The notes under the pieces are model-generated. The model was not told where the DNA came from and did not search any database. It worked only from the letters and a program-made list of their open reading frames with translations. From Arsenicicoccus bolidensis DSM 15745 (GTDB taxonomy: Bacteria > Actinomycetota > Actinomycetes > Actinomycetales > Dermatophilaceae), in the NCBI RefSeq assembly GCF_000426385.1, contig NZ_AUFG01000004.1:111163-175162 (forward strand): a stretch of 64,000 bases of DNA, read 5' to 3'. Below, one piece after another: positions 28,791 to 39,144 of this stretch (its first letter is position 1; each line of letters opens with the position of its first letter). A program made the position numbers and the translations under genes.

Positions 28791-29118
28791 CGACGAGAGC
28801 GTGAGGACCCGAGCGAGGGACGAGCGAGGCCCGGAGCGCCGAGGAGTCGCTCCGGAGGGAATGGAGTGACGACGAGAGCGTGAGGACCCGAGCGAGGGAC
28901 GAGCGAGGCCCGGAGTGGCGACGAGAGCGTGAGGACACGAGCGAGGGACGAGCGGGGCCGGAGTGGCGACGAGAGCGTGAGGACACGAGCGAGGGACGAA
29001 CGAGGCCCGGAGCGCCGAGGAGCCGCTCCGATCGGGAGAGGAGCGCCGAGGAGTCGCTCCGAAGGGATTGGAGTGACGACGACGGCGTGAGGACACGAGG
29101 GAGGGACGAGCGAGGCCC
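28784..29118. repeat. Tandem repeat array between uvrC and rapZ
   Basis: Five copies of a roughly 48-bp unit beginning GGAGTGACGACGAGAGCGTG start at 28784, 28863, 28912, 28960 and 29070. The copies include GAGGACMCGAGCGAGGGACG and end in GAGGCCC. The spacing is uneven because a second module, GGAGCGCCGAGGAGTCGCTC, which folds as GGAGCG/CGCTCC, occurs after unit 1 and twice after unit 4 (starts about 28833, 29010 and 29040). The first copy includes the uvrC stop codon. The array is open in several frames on both strands but encodes nothing recognisable. Confidence 0.9.
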
Positions 29119-29151
29119 CTCGCGCTGCGTCGACGGGACGTCTCCGCTGGC

Positions 29152-29157
29152 TAGACT
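29152..29157 (+). promoter_or_regulatory. Probable -10 of the rapZ-yvcK-whiA operon
   Basis: TAGACT fits the TANNNT form common in this window and lies just after the repeat array. It predicts a leader of about 30 bases that contains AAGGAG before the rapZ GTG. Confidence 0.45.
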
Positions 29158-29192
29158 GACGCCGACCCGCCCACCCGACAAGGAGCCCACCT

Positions 29193-30152
29193 GTGGTCGA
29201 GCCGACCGAGCAGCGCGAGTCCGACGCCCGCCCGGGCGAACCCTCCCGGCGGTCCGGCGATCCTGACACCGCGGACATGCCGCTCGTGTCGCGGCGCCAC
29301 GAGTTCGTCGTGGTGACGGGTCTGTCCGGCGCTGGACGGTCGACGGCCTCCAACGTGCTGCAGGACACGGGGTGGTACGTCACGGACAACCTGCCGCCGC
29401 AGATGCTGGCGCCGATGGCGACCTTGCTGCGGGACAAGCAGCCGGAGGTGCTGCGGGTCGCGGCCGTCGTCGACGTCCGGTCGAGGGACATGTTCGAGTC
29501 GCTGTCGGAGGCGCTGCAGGAGCTGCGCGACCTGGGCTGGCAGCCGCGGGTCGTCTTCCTGGACGCGACCGACGAGACGCTCGTGCGCCGCTTCGAGAGC
29601 GTGCGCCGTCCGCACCCGCTGCAGGGTGACGGGGGACTGCTGGAGGCGATCCAGGAGGAGCGGCGCCGGCTGGGCGACATCCGTTCGGTGTCCGACACGA
29701 TCGTCGACACGAGCGGCTTCAACGTCCACCAGTTCTCGGCCAAGATGGCCCAGATCTTCGACTCCGAGCGAGGGCCGCGCCTGCGGGTGGCGGTCATGTC
29801 CTTCGGGTTCAAGTACGGCATACCCCTGGACGCCGACATCGTCCTCGACATGCGCTTCCTGCCCAACCCCTTCTGGGTGCCCGAGCTGCGCAGCAAGACC
29901 GGCCGTGACCCCGAGGTGGCCGGCTTCGTCTTCGACCAGCTGGGCGCCGACGAGTTCGTGGAGCGGGCCGTGGCGATGATGGACGCGATGATCAGCGGCT
30001 ACGTCCGCGAGGGACGCCGTTATGTCACGCTGGCGGTGGGCTGCACGGGCGGCAAGCACCGTTCGGTGGCGGTCGCCGAGCGGTTGTCGCGCGAGCTGTC
30101 CGGCCCCGAGGTGGGCACCATCACCGTCCACCGAGACCTGGGGCGCGAGTGA
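29193..30152 (+). CDS. rapZ: RapZ/YvcJ family nucleotide-binding protein
   Basis: A 319-residue P-loop protein: VTGLSGAGRSTASNVLQD near residue 38 is the nucleotide site, LPNPFWVPELRSKTG and VGCTGGKHRSVAVAERL mark the C-terminal domain. In enterobacteria RapZ guides RNase E to the small RNA GlmZ; in actinobacteria the role is not settled, as GlmZ is absent. An extra N-terminal stretch of about 30 hydrophilic residues precedes the domain. It starts the conserved rapZ-yvcK-whiA block; AAGGAG precedes the GTG. Confidence 0.94.
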   Translation: MVEPTEQRESDARPGEPSRRSGDPDTADMPLVSRRHEFVVVTGLSGAGRSTASNVLQDTGWYVTDNLPPQMLAPMATLLRDKQPEVLRVAAVVDVRSRDMFESLSEALQELRDLGWQPRVVFLDATDETLVRRFESVRRPHPLQGDGGLLEAIQEERRRLGDIRSVSDTIVDTSGFNVHQFSAKMAQIFDSERGPRLRVAVMSFGFKYGIPLDADIVLDMRFLPNPFWVPELRSKTGRDPEVAGFVFDQLGADEFVERAVAMMDAMISGYVREGRRYVTLAVGCTGGKHRSVAVAERLSRELSGPEVGTITVHRDLGRE

Positions 30153-31087
30153 GTCGCCCCCGGGTCGTGGCGCTGGGGGGAGGCCACGGCCTGGCGGCGA
30201 CCCTGTCTGCCCTGCGCCTGGTCAGCGACCAGATCACCGCGGTCGTGACGGTCGCCGACGACGGCGGTTCCTCGGGCCGGTTGCGCGAGGAGTTCGACGT
30301 CCTTCCCCCCGGTGACCTCCGTATGGCGCTGGCGGCGCTCTGCAACGATGACGAGTGGGGCACCACGTGGGCGGCGGTGCTGCAGCACCGGTTCGCGGGG
30401 GAGGGGCCCCTCGGCGGTCACAGCCTCGGCAACCTGCTGATCCTGTCGCTGTGGGAGCACTACGGCGACACCGTGCGTGGTCTGGACATGGTCGGCCGGC
30501 TGCTCAGCGCCCGCGGACGGGTGCTGCCGATGGCCGCCGTGCCACTCACCATCGAGGCGGTCGTCCGGGGGCTGGACCCGGCGGAGCCCGATGCGCTCAG
30601 CACGGTGCGGGGTCAGGCCTCGGTCGCCAAGACCCCGGGCCAGGTCGCGTCGATCGCGGTGGTCCCGCAGGACCCTCCCGCCAGTCCGGAGGCGGTGCAG
30701 GCCATCGACGACGCGGAGTGGGTGGTGCTGGGGCCCGGGTCGTGGTTCACCTCGGTCATCCCGCACCTGCTCGTGCCGGAGCTGCGCGAGGCCCTGGTCC
30801 GCACCCGGGCGCGACGGCTGCTCAACCTCAACCTCGAGCTGGACACCTCGGAGACGTCCGGCTTCACCGCCGAGCGGCACCTCGAGGTCCTCGCGGCGCA
30901 CGCCCCGGGGATGCGGCTGGACGTCGTGCTGGCCGACCCCTCGGTCGTCGTCGACGAGCCGGCGCTGCGGCGCGCGGCCGCGACGCTCGGCGCGGAGCTG
31001 GTCGTGGCCAAGGTGGCGACGGCGGGCAACCCCGGCCAGCACGACTCGCTCCGGCTCGCCGCCGCCTACCGTGACATCATGAGCTGA
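30149..31087 (+). CDS. yvcK: YvcK/CofD-like gluconeogenesis factor
   Basis: A 312-residue protein with [17 protein letters not shown] at the start and [16 protein letters not shown] near residue 33, the marks of the YvcK group, which resembles 2-phospho-L-lactate transferase CofD but acts in control of carbon use and cell-wall precursor supply, and binds UDP-sugars in characterised species. The GTG at 30149 overlaps the rapZ stop by four bases. Confidence 0.94.
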   Translation: MSRPRVVALGGGHGLAATLSALRLVSDQITAVVTVADDGGSSGRLREEFDVLPPGDLRMALAALCNDDEWGTTWAAVLQHRFAGEGPLGGHSLGNLLILSLWEHYGDTVRGLDMVGRLLSARGRVLPMAAVPLTIEAVVRGLDPAEPDALSTVRGQASVAKTPGQVASIAVVPQDPPASPEAVQAIDDAEWVVLGPGSWFTSVIPHLLVPELREALVRTRARRLLNLNLELDTSETSGFTAERHLEVLAAHAPGMRLDVVLADPSVVVDEPALRRAAATLGAELVVAKVATAGNPGQHDSLRLAAAYRDIMS

Positions 31088-31166
31088 CTACATTGCGCTG
31101 TCACCTTTGTACGAAACGTGCCGAATTCGCCCACTCAACGTGCGGCCTACTGTCAGGATGGAACTC

Positions 31167-32147
31167 ATGTCGATGACGGCCATGGTCAAGGACGAGCTCA
31201 GTCGGCTCCAAATCACCAAGCCCTCGTGCCGCAAGGCGGAGGTCTCCGCCATCCTGCGGTTCAGCGGTGGTCTGCACATCGTCGGTGGACGCATCGTCGT
31301 GGAGGCCGAGCTCGACACCGGCTCCGTCGCGCGGCGCCTGGTCAAGGACATCGCCGATGTCTACGGCTACACCAGCGAGATCGGGGTGCTGTCCGCCGGC
31401 GGGCTGCGCAAGGGCAGCCGATACCTCGTGCGTGTCGCCCAGGACGGCGAGGCGCTGGCTCGCCAGACCGGTCTGATCGACCCCCGCGGCCGTCCCGTCC
31501 GCGGCCTCCCGCCCAAGGTCGTCTCGGGCGCCACCGACGACGCGGTCGCCGCCTGGCGCGGCGCCTTCCTCGCGCACGGCTCGCTGACCGAGCCCGGACG
31601 GTCCTCGGCGCTCGAGGTCACGTGCCCCGGCCCCGAGGCCGCGCTCGCCCTCGTGGGAGCGGCCCGGCGCTTCTCCATCGCGGCCAAGGCGCGCGAGGTG
31701 CGAGGCATCGACCGCGTGGTCATCCGCGACGGCGACGCGATCAGCCAGATCCTCACGCGCATGGGCGCGCACGACGCGGTGATGGCGTGGGAGGAGCGGC
31801 GGATGCGTCGCGAGGTGCGCGCCACGGCCAACCGCCTGGCCAACTTCGACGACGCCAACCTGCGCCGCTCGGCGCGCGCCGCCGTCGCCGCCGGCTCGCG
31901 GGTCGAGCGAGCTCTGGAGATCCTCGGCGAGGAGGTGCCCGACCACCTGCGCCAGGCGGGGACGCTGCGCCTCGAGCACAAGCAGGCCAGCCTCGAGGAG
32001 CTCGGGCAGCTCGCTCAGCCGCCGATGACCAAGGACGCCGTCGCGGGCCGGATCCGGCGCCTGCTGGCGATGGCGGACAAGCGGGCCCAGGATCTCGGCA
32101 TGCCGGGCACCGAGGCCAACCTGACCCCGGACATGCTCGACCTGTGA
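31167..32147 (+). CDS. whiA: DNA-binding protein WhiA
   Basis: WhiA is a transcription factor with a LAGLIDADG-like N-terminal half and a C-terminal helix-turn-helix; in Streptomyces it triggers sporulation septation with WhiB, and in other Gram-positives it affects division. The 326 residues match the family, with [20 protein letters not shown] and [24 protein letters not shown], the helix-turn-helix. The ATG at 31167 gives [14 protein letters not shown], aligning with known N-termini; in-frame ATGs at 31158 and 31173 are alternatives. A TACTGT -10-like box at 31148-31153 suggests an extra promoter in the short gap after yvcK. Confidence 0.95.
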   Translation: MSMTAMVKDELSRLQITKPSCRKAEVSAILRFSGGLHIVGGRIVVEAELDTGSVARRLVKDIADVYGYTSEIGVLSAGGLRKGSRYLVRVAQDGEALARQTGLIDPRGRPVRGLPPKVVSGATDDAVAAWRGAFLAHGSLTEPGRSSALEVTCPGPEAALALVGAARRFSIAAKAREVRGIDRVVIRDGDAISQILTRMGAHDAVMAWEERRMRREVRATANRLANFDDANLRRSARAAVAAGSRVERALEILGEEVPDHLRQAGTLRLEHKQASLEELGQLAQPPMTKDAVAGRIRRLLAMADKRAQDLGMPGTEANLTPDMLDL

Positions 32148-32209
32148 GCTGACCGGCCCACATCTCGGACCGGTCACGGCCCGACCACGCGTCCGGCAGC
32201 ACTTCCGAC

Positions 32210-32215
32210 TAGGGT
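32210..32215 (+). promoter_or_regulatory. Probable -10 of the gap-pgk operon
   Basis: TAGGGT lies 41 bases before the gap start codon, with AGGAAGG as ribosome site at 32243-32249. A hairpin TGACCGG/CCGGTCA around 32151-32177, after whiA, would separate this operon from the preceding one. Confidence 0.45.
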
Positions 32216-32232
32216 GGGCAGCGCCAAGTTGA

Positions 32233-33258
<1,026 letters not shown>

Positions 33259-33271
33259 TCGGAGTCCCGAG

Positions 33272-34468
33272 ATGAAGACCATTGCCGACCTGGGTGACCT
33301 GCGCGGCAAGCGAGTCCTCGTCCGCTCGGACCTCAACGTGCCGCTCGACGGTGATCGCATCACCGACGACGGCCGGGTCCGGGCCTCCGTGCCCACCATC
33401 ACGGAGCTGACCGACCAGGGTGCCCGCGTCGTCGTGGTCGCCCACCTCGGTCGCCCCAAGGGTGCCCCGGAGGACAAGTACTCGCTCAAGCCCGTCGTCG
33501 CCCGCCTGGGTGAGCTGCTCGGCCAGGACGTCGCCTTCGCCACCGACACGGTGGGGGAGTCGGCCAAGGCCACGGTCGAGGGGCTGCAGGACGGCCAGGT
33601 GGCCCTCCTGGAGAACCTCCGGTTCAACCCGGGCGAGACCAGCAAGGACGAGTCCGAGCGCCAGGCCTTCGCCAAGGAGCTCGCGTCGCTCGCGGACGCC
33701 TACGTGTCCGACGGCTTCGGCGTCGTGCACCGCAAGCAGGCCTCCGTCTACGACGTCGCGCAGATCCTGCCGGCGGCCATGGGCGGCCTGGTCAAGACGG
33801 AGGTGGACGTCCTCAAGCGTCTGACCGAGGACCCCGAGCGGCCGTATGCCGTGGTCCTCGGCGGGGCCAAGGTCGCCGACAAGCTCGCCGTCATCGACAA
33901 CCTCCTCGGCAAGGCCGACCGCCTCCTCATCGGCGGCGGCATGGCCTTCACCTTCCTCAAGGCCCAGGGCCACGAGGTGGGCAAGAGCCTGCTCGACGAG
34001 GACAACGTCGAGACCTGCAAGGGCTACCTCGAGCGGGCCGAGGCGTCCGGCGTCGAGATCGTCCTGCCGGTCGACGTCGTCTGCAACGCCGAGTTCAGCG
34101 CCGAGGGCGAAGTCACGACGGTCGACGCCGACAAGATCCCGGCCGACCAGATGGGCCTGGACATCGGTCCGAGGTCCGCGGAGCTCTACGCCTCCAAGGT
34201 CGCCGACGCGAAGACGGTGTTCTGGAACGGCCCGATGGGTGCGTTCGAGATGGCGCCGTTCGCGGACGGCACCAAGGCGGTGGCCCAGGCCCTGGTCGAG
34301 GCGACCGCCAAGGGCGCGCTGACCGTCGTCGGCGGTGGCGACTCCGCTGCCGCCGTGCGGCAGCTGGGCTTCTCCGACGACCAGTTCGGCCACATCTCCA
34401 CCGGTGGCGGCGCGAGCCTGGAGTACCTCGAGGGCAAGGACCTCCCGGGCATCTCCATCCTCGGCTGA
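33272..34468 (+). CDS. pgk: Phosphoglycerate kinase
   Basis: The 398-residue enzyme makes ATP from 1,3-bisphosphoglycerate. [15 protein letters not shown] near residue 14 is the N-domain signature and [13 protein letters not shown] near residue 350 the nucleotide-binding glycine loop. It lies 13 bp after gap in the same operon and is followed by a hairpin before tpiA. Confidence 0.97.
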   Translation: MKTIADLGDLRGKRVLVRSDLNVPLDGDRITDDGRVRASVPTITELTDQGARVVVVAHLGRPKGAPEDKYSLKPVVARLGELLGQDVAFATDTVGESAKATVEGLQDGQVALLENLRFNPGETSKDESERQAFAKELASLADAYVSDGFGVVHRKQASVYDVAQILPAAMGGLVKTEVDVLKRLTEDPERPYAVVLGGAKVADKLAVIDNLLGKADRLLIGGGMAFTFLKAQGHEVGKSLLDEDNVETCKGYLERAEASGVEIVLPVDVVCNAEFSAEGEVTTVDADKIPADQMGLDIGPRSAELYASKVADAKTVFWNGPMGAFEMAPFADGTKAVAQALVEATAKGALTVVGGGDSAAAVRQLGFSDDQFGHISTGGGASLEYLEGKDLPGISILG

Positions 34469-34486
34469 CGCCGGCTGCACGACACG

Positions 34487-34526
34487 AGGCGGCCCCGTGA
34501 CCCCGACCCGGGTGGCGGGGCCGCCT
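34487..34526 (+). terminator. Hairpin between pgk and tpiA
   Basis: AGGCGGCCCCG (34487-34497) pairs perfectly with CGGGGCCGCCT (34516-34526), loop 18 bases, followed by TCTCGT. It may end or attenuate the gap-pgk message before tpiA. Confidence 0.65.
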
Positions 34527-34570
34527 TCTCGTGATACGACCCAACACTCTTGACTCCCAAGGAGACCCAC

Positions 34571-35359
34571 ATGGCATCCCGCACGCCGCTCATGGCCGGC
34601 AACTGGAAGATGAACCAGGACCACCTGCAGGCCACCCACCTCGTGCAGAAGCTCGACTGGACCCTGCGCGACGCCAAGCACGACTACGCCGCCGTCGAGG
34701 TCGCGGTGCTCGCGCCGTTCACCGACCTGCGCTCGGTGCAGACCCTGGTCGAGGGCGACAAGCTGGACCTGCGCTACGGCGCCCAGGACCTGTCGCAGCA
34801 CGACTCCGGCGCCTACACCGGCGACATCTCCGGCGCGTTCCTGGCCAAGCTCGGCTGCACCTATGTCGCGGTGGGTCACAGCGAGCGCCGCGAGGGGCAC
34901 GGCGAGACCGACGAGCTGCTCAACGCCAAGGTCAAGGCGGCCTACAAGCACGGCCTGACCCCGATCCTGTGCTGCGGCGAGGCCCTCGACGTCCGCAAGG
35001 AGGGCCGTCAGGTCGAGCACGTGCTCGCCCAGATCGAGGCCGACCTCGCGGGTCTGCCCGAGGAGCAGGCCAAGAGCATCGTCATCGCCTACGAGCCCAT
35101 CTGGGCCATCGGCACGGGCGAGGTCGCGACCCCCGAGGACGCGCAGGAGGTTTGCGGCGCGATCCGCGGCAAGCTCGCCGAACTCTACTCCGCCGAGCTC
35201 GCGGACGGCGTCCGCATCCTCTACGGCGGCTCGGTCAAGTCCGGCAACGTCGCGCAGATCATGGCCAAGGAGGACGTCGACGGCGCCCTCGTCGGCGGCG
35301 CGTCCCTCGACCCCGAGGAGTTCGCCAAGATCGCTCGCTACCAGGCCCACAACGCCTGA
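34571..35359 (+). CDS. tpiA: Triose-phosphate isomerase
   Basis: The 262-residue TIM barrel interconverts dihydroxyacetone phosphate and glyceraldehyde 3-phosphate. GNWKMN near residue 10 holds the catalytic Lys, VGHSERR the His, and [14 protein letters not shown] the catalytic Glu. The ATG at 34571 follows AAGGAGACCCAC. In many actinobacteria secG follows directly; here a terminator and an unrelated minus-strand gene follow. Confidence 0.97.
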   Translation: MASRTPLMAGNWKMNQDHLQATHLVQKLDWTLRDAKHDYAAVEVAVLAPFTDLRSVQTLVEGDKLDLRYGAQDLSQHDSGAYTGDISGAFLAKLGCTYVAVGHSERREGHGETDELLNAKVKAAYKHGLTPILCCGEALDVRKEGRQVEHVLAQIEADLAGLPEEQAKSIVIAYEPIWAIGTGEVATPEDAQEVCGAIRGKLAELYSAELADGVRILYGGSVKSGNVAQIMAKEDVDGALVGGASLDPEEFAKIARYQAHNA

Positions 35360-35373
35360 CCCGACGTATGCCG

Positions 35374-35417
35374 AGGCCCCGGGGCCGGTCGCCTGACGGT
35401 GACCGGCCCCGGGGCCT
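35374..35417. terminator. Bidirectional terminator after tpiA
   Basis: A perfect 17-bp stem, AGGCCCCGGGGCCGGTC with GACCGGCCCCGGGGCCT, surrounds a ten-base loop and lies between convergent tpiA and the MDMPI-type gene. Confidence 0.85.
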
Positions 35418-35455
35418 GGTCGTCATGTCAGTGAGAGCAGCCGGGGGCGCCGCCG

Positions 35456-36082
35456 TCAGAGGAGCGGCAGGAGGGGGTCGGACGAGGGGAGCCGCCCGGT
35501 CGCGAGCCGGATCCAGTGCAGGGGCCGGTCGGGGTCGGACACGTCCGCGCTCGTGGTGGCCCGCACGGCGTAGGCCTCGGCCAGGGCAGCGGCCACCGAC
35601 GAAGCCGCCTGCGCCAGCACGGGGGACGGGCCTGGGTCGGCGACCGACCGGTGCAGGTCGTCGCCGTGCACCACCAGCTCGATGAGGCGGGTCAGGAGGA
35701 AGTCGTCCCAGGTCAGCGGGCCACGACGCCCCAGCACGACGGGTGGCGCGATTCGGGACGTGGCGGTCCAGGCTCGGGCCGCGAGCCGGTCGACGCCCTC
35801 GAGCTCGTCGCTCATCGTCGCGGCCACGCTCGAGGTCGCGGCGGCGATGACGGGAGCCGCCGGGCGATATCCGGCGACATAGTCACCCACCGAGAGGGGG
35901 GCCGTCCCGGGCGGAGCCGCCGGCACCTCGTCGAGCATGACCAGGCCCACCCCCAGATGAACGACGAGGTCACGGACGGTCCACCCGGGCAGGATGCTCG
36001 GCGAGGACCCGTGTCGTCGCACGTCGCCCCGGTCGAGCCACGCGCGCAGCTCGGTCCACTGGCGTCGCAGCAGCTCCTGCAT
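35456..36082 (-). CDS. Maleylpyruvate isomerase family mycothiol-dependent enzyme
   Basis: A 208-residue relative of the protein at 12178-12915. LRAWLDRGD, then SILPGWTVRDLVVHLGVGL with the first histidine, and LIELVVHGDDLHRS with the HxxxH/D metal pair near residue 152, fit the MDMPI N-terminal domain. It lacks part of the usual C-terminal extension. The substrate is unknown. It lies seven bases downstream of an NAD(P)-dependent oxidoreductase gene. Confidence 0.82.
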   Translation of the reverse strand: MQELLRRQWTELRAWLDRGDVRRHGSSPSILPGWTVRDLVVHLGVGLVMLDEVPAAPPGTAPLSVGDYVAGYRPAAPVIAAATSSVAATMSDELEGVDRLAARAWTATSRIAPPVVLGRRGPLTWDDFLLTRLIELVVHGDDLHRSVADPGPSPVLAQAASSVAAALAEAYAVRATTSADVSDPDRPLHWIRLATGRLPSSDPLLPLL

Positions 36083-36089
36083 GCCGTCA

Positions 36090-36965
36090 TCATCGCGCGT
36101 GGGTGCGGGCCTGGAGGGCCCGCAGGACCGCTGCCATGTCCTCGTCGCCGTGCCCGAGCTGCTCGGCCTCGCCGAAGAGGTCGCGGGCAACGTCCATGAG
36201 CGGAGCGGACACGTCGGCCCCGGCGGCGGCGCCGGCGACGAGCCTGCTGACGTAGTGGACGTCGCTGACGGAGGCCTGCGGGACGAAGTCCCCCTCGACG
36301 AGGACGCGCAGCTTGGCCCGCGACACGGCGCTCGGCATGGGGCCGGCGTCCAGCACCGACCTGAAGACCGCCAGGTCGAGGCGGAGCCGCTCGGCGAGGT
36401 GGTAGGCCTCGACCAGACCGACGACCTGCGTCACGAGGAACAGGTTGACGGCCAGCTTCATCCGCGTCGCCGCGGGGACGGCACCGCAGCGAAAGACCAT
36501 CGAGCACACCGGGTCGAGCAGGGGCGCCACCAGGTCCACCGCGTCGTCGGGCCCGGCGAGCATCCCGACGAGCTCGCCGGCCGCCGCGGGTCCCCGTGAG
36601 CCCGAGACGGGTGCCTCGACATACCGTCCTCCGGCGGCGACCACGTCGGCCTGGAGCCCGTGGGAGTAGTCAGCCGGCGTCGTCCCCATGTGGACGAGGA
36701 CCCGTCCCGCCACCATCGGCGCGAAGCGGTCCGTGCCGCGCTGCAGGACGAGGTCGATGGCCGGGCCGTCCGCCAGCATGACGACGACGATCTCCGCGTG
36801 GCCGAACACCTCCGCCGGCGTCGCCGCCACCGTGGCCCCCAGCTCGCGCAGGGGAGCGCAGGGCGAGGACGACCGGTTCCACACGATGAGCGGTGTGCCC
36901 GCGCGAACCAGGTTGAGCGCCATGGGGAGTCCCATCTTGCCCAGGCCGATGAAGCCGACTGTCAT
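36090..36965 (-). CDS. NAD(P)-dependent oxidoreductase, 3-hydroxyisobutyrate dehydrogenase family
   Basis: A 291-residue beta-hydroxyacid dehydrogenase: TVGFIGLGKMGLPMALNL is the N-terminal nucleotide-binding signature, VEAPVSGSRGPAAAGEL the substrate loop (about residue 118) and AATRMKLAVNLFLV holds the catalytic Lys (about residue 171). It may reduce or oxidise a short hydroxyacid, for example in valine breakdown or succinic semialdehyde reduction; the substrate is not decidable. The ATG at 36965 begins the family N-terminus. Confidence 0.9.
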   Translation of the reverse strand: MTVGFIGLGKMGLPMALNLVRAGTPLIVWNRSSSPCAPLRELGATVAATPAEVFGHAEIVVVMLADGPAIDLVLQRGTDRFAPMVAGRVLVHMGTTPADYSHGLQADVVAAGGRYVEAPVSGSRGPAAAGELVGMLAGPDDAVDLVAPLLDPVCSMVFRCGAVPAATRMKLAVNLFLVTQVVGLVEAYHLAERLRLDLAVFRSVLDAGPMPSAVSRAKLRVLVEGDFVPQASVSDVHYVSRLVAGAAAGADVSAPLMDVARDLFGEAEQLGHGDEDMAAVLRALQARTHAR

Positions 36966-36973
36966 GTCTCCGC

Positions 36974-39144
36974 CTAGGGCCGTGGGAAGGGGCCGAGCAC
37001 CGGCCTGTCCCGACGGTGACCCTCGGCGCTGACAGGGTCCTGATCGGGTGCCGACCGACGCAACGCACCCAGCGCGCCCTGCTGGACCTCGCGAGGCAGG
37101 GCATCGCCGAGGAGGTCGTCCAGCTCGTGCCGCCGCCGCACGAGCGGTTCTCGCAACGGAGCGGGCAGGGGCGCCTCCGCCCGACGCCGCAGCGCCCACG
37201 CCCCACCCAGGGCTCTCGCGGACCGGACCGGGTCCTCCTCGACGAGGGCGAGGGCCTCGAGGCCGTGCGCGATCGCCCGTGGGTCACCCGTCCGGACGGC
37301 GAGGGCGACCGACGCCGTCGCGAGGGCCAGGGCCGCGTCGGGGTCGGGGCTGGAGCCGGCCAGCCGGCCCGAGGTGTAGCTGACCCCGGCCAAGGACCGC
37401 TGCGTCTCGTACCAGGCGAGCGCGCGCCGGTGCGCGTCCGCCGCGCGCTCGGGGTCACCGGCCAGGGTCGACGCCAGGCCGAGTCCGTTCAGGGCCAGGG
37501 CCAGACCGGCGTCGGAGCCCGTCGCAGCGGCCAGCGCGACGGCGGACTCGAGGATCGGCAGCGCCCCGTCGCGACCCGTCAGGGCGAGGACGGAGCCGAG
37601 GCGGGTCAGCTGCGAGGTCTCCCACTCGGGGGCCTGCACCCGCCGCGCGAGGTCGAGGGCCCGCTCGTGCGTCCTGGCGGCGGACCGCAGGTCTCCCTCC
37701 ACCTCGGCGCAGTAGCCAGCGACATCGAGGGCGAGGACCTGACCTGCCTCGTCGCCCAGCGCCTCGAAGTCGCGGACCAGCCGGCCTGCCTGAGCGGCAG
37801 CGGCCCGCACCTGCCGCGCAGCAGCAGCGCCTTGGTCTCGACGACCGCGGCGAGGGCGCGACCCCAGGCGTCGTCACCGGCCTCGAAGGACGCTCGTCCG
37901 GCCCGCACCAGCCCGTCGCCCCTCGCGTGCTCGCCGCGCTGGAACAACCGCTCCGCGAGCAGGAGCGCGGCGAGGGCGTCGTGCTGCGACCAGCCCAGCG
38001 CGCTCGCGCGGTACAGGGCCTGCTCCCCGCGCCCCAGTGCCGTCGCGGCATCGGCCTGCACCGCGTCGAACACCGCGAGCCAGGCCGACGCGCTCAGGAC
38101 CTGCCGCTCGTCGAGGACCCCGGTCGGCGTCGAGAGCAGGTCCGCCATCAGGTCTCGACCCGCGGAGCGACGACCTCCCAGCCACCACCACCAGGAGCCG
38201 CGCAGCGCGAGCTGCAGGGCGGCCGGCGTCTCACCCTCCCGCGCCAGCCACCGTGCGGTGTCGAGCGCCCCGTGCGGAGGGGCGCGGGTCACGGCATACG
38301 GCCGCGGACCGAGCGAGGTCTCCCGCTCCTCGGCCAGGAGGGCTGCGAAGGCCGCGCGCAGCTCGACCGCCGGCTCCAGCCCGGCCTGGTCGGCCAGGAG
38401 ACGTCGACCGTGGTCGTAGACGGCGATGGCCTCGGCGCGTCGGCCCGACCGGTCGAGGGCGTGCATCAGCAGCAGGCGCGCCCGCGGACGCAACGGGTCC
38501 TCGGCGAGGAGGTCCCGCAGCCGCGCGATGACGTCGGGCGGTGGTGACCCGATCGCCAGGGCGCACGCGGCGAGCAGCTCGTGGGCGCAGCGCCACTCCT
38601 CGTCGAGCCGGGTCCGGGCGGCGACCAGACGGGGATGCTCGTCGAGCTCGGCGAGCGGCGGGCCGCGCCAGAGCGGCGTCGCCTGGACCAGGAGGGACCG
38701 AGCCCGCTGGTGGTCGCCCGCCGCGGAGCAGGCCTCGGCCTCCCGCACCAGGAGCGAGAAGGCGCCGGCATCGACCTGGTGACGCTCGAGGGCGAGGCGG
38801 TAGCTCCCCTGCGCGTGGACGAGGGCGCGGCCGTGCTCGCCGAGCCGTCCGCGCAGGCGGGAGACCTTGACCTGCACCGCATTACGGGCTCGGCGGGGTG
38901 GGTGCTCGCCCCAGAGGGCCTCCACGAGGTCGTCCATGGTGACGGCCCGCCCCTCGGCGAGCGCCAGGTGCGCGAGGACGACCCGGTCGAGGCGCGCGGG
39001 CACCTCGGCCGGCTCGGGCGGTCCGGCTGGTCCGGGCGGTCTGGCTGGTCCGGCTGGTTCGGCCGCTCCGGATGGTGGGTGGCGGAAGACCACGATCGGC
39101 CCGAGCAGCCCGACGACGGGCCGGGGAAGGCTGCCGCTGGTCAT
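36974..39144 (-). pseudogene. BTAD/AfsR-type transcriptional regulator with TPR region, frameshifted
   Basis: The N-terminal part from the ATG at 39144 has an OmpR-like winged helix (VVLAHLALAEGRAVTMDDLVEALWG, then NAVQVKVSRLRGRLGEHG) after a Pro/Ala/Gly-rich insert, then a BTAD domain (VDAGAFSLLVREAEACSAAGD) and helical repeats to VVETKALLLRG. The repeats continue in another frame as VRAAAAQAGRLVRDFEAL to a stop at 36974. Restoring one base near 37815 (CTGCGC-GG to CTGCGCCGG) gives a single protein of 723 residues. Without NB-ARC ATPase. Such SARP-like proteins often activate nearby pathways, yet no biosynthetic cluster is present. It overlaps the upstream SCO6745-like gene by four bases. 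Confidence 0.75.

Noticed and set aside
28784..29118. CRISPR array
   Set aside because: The repeats are nearly contiguous, unevenly spaced and without unique spacers, and no cas genes are near.
28490..29896. Minus-strand protein with repeats of RVLTLSSSL across the repeat array
   Set aside because: It is a product of translating the DNA repeat and runs into rapZ and uvrC shadows.
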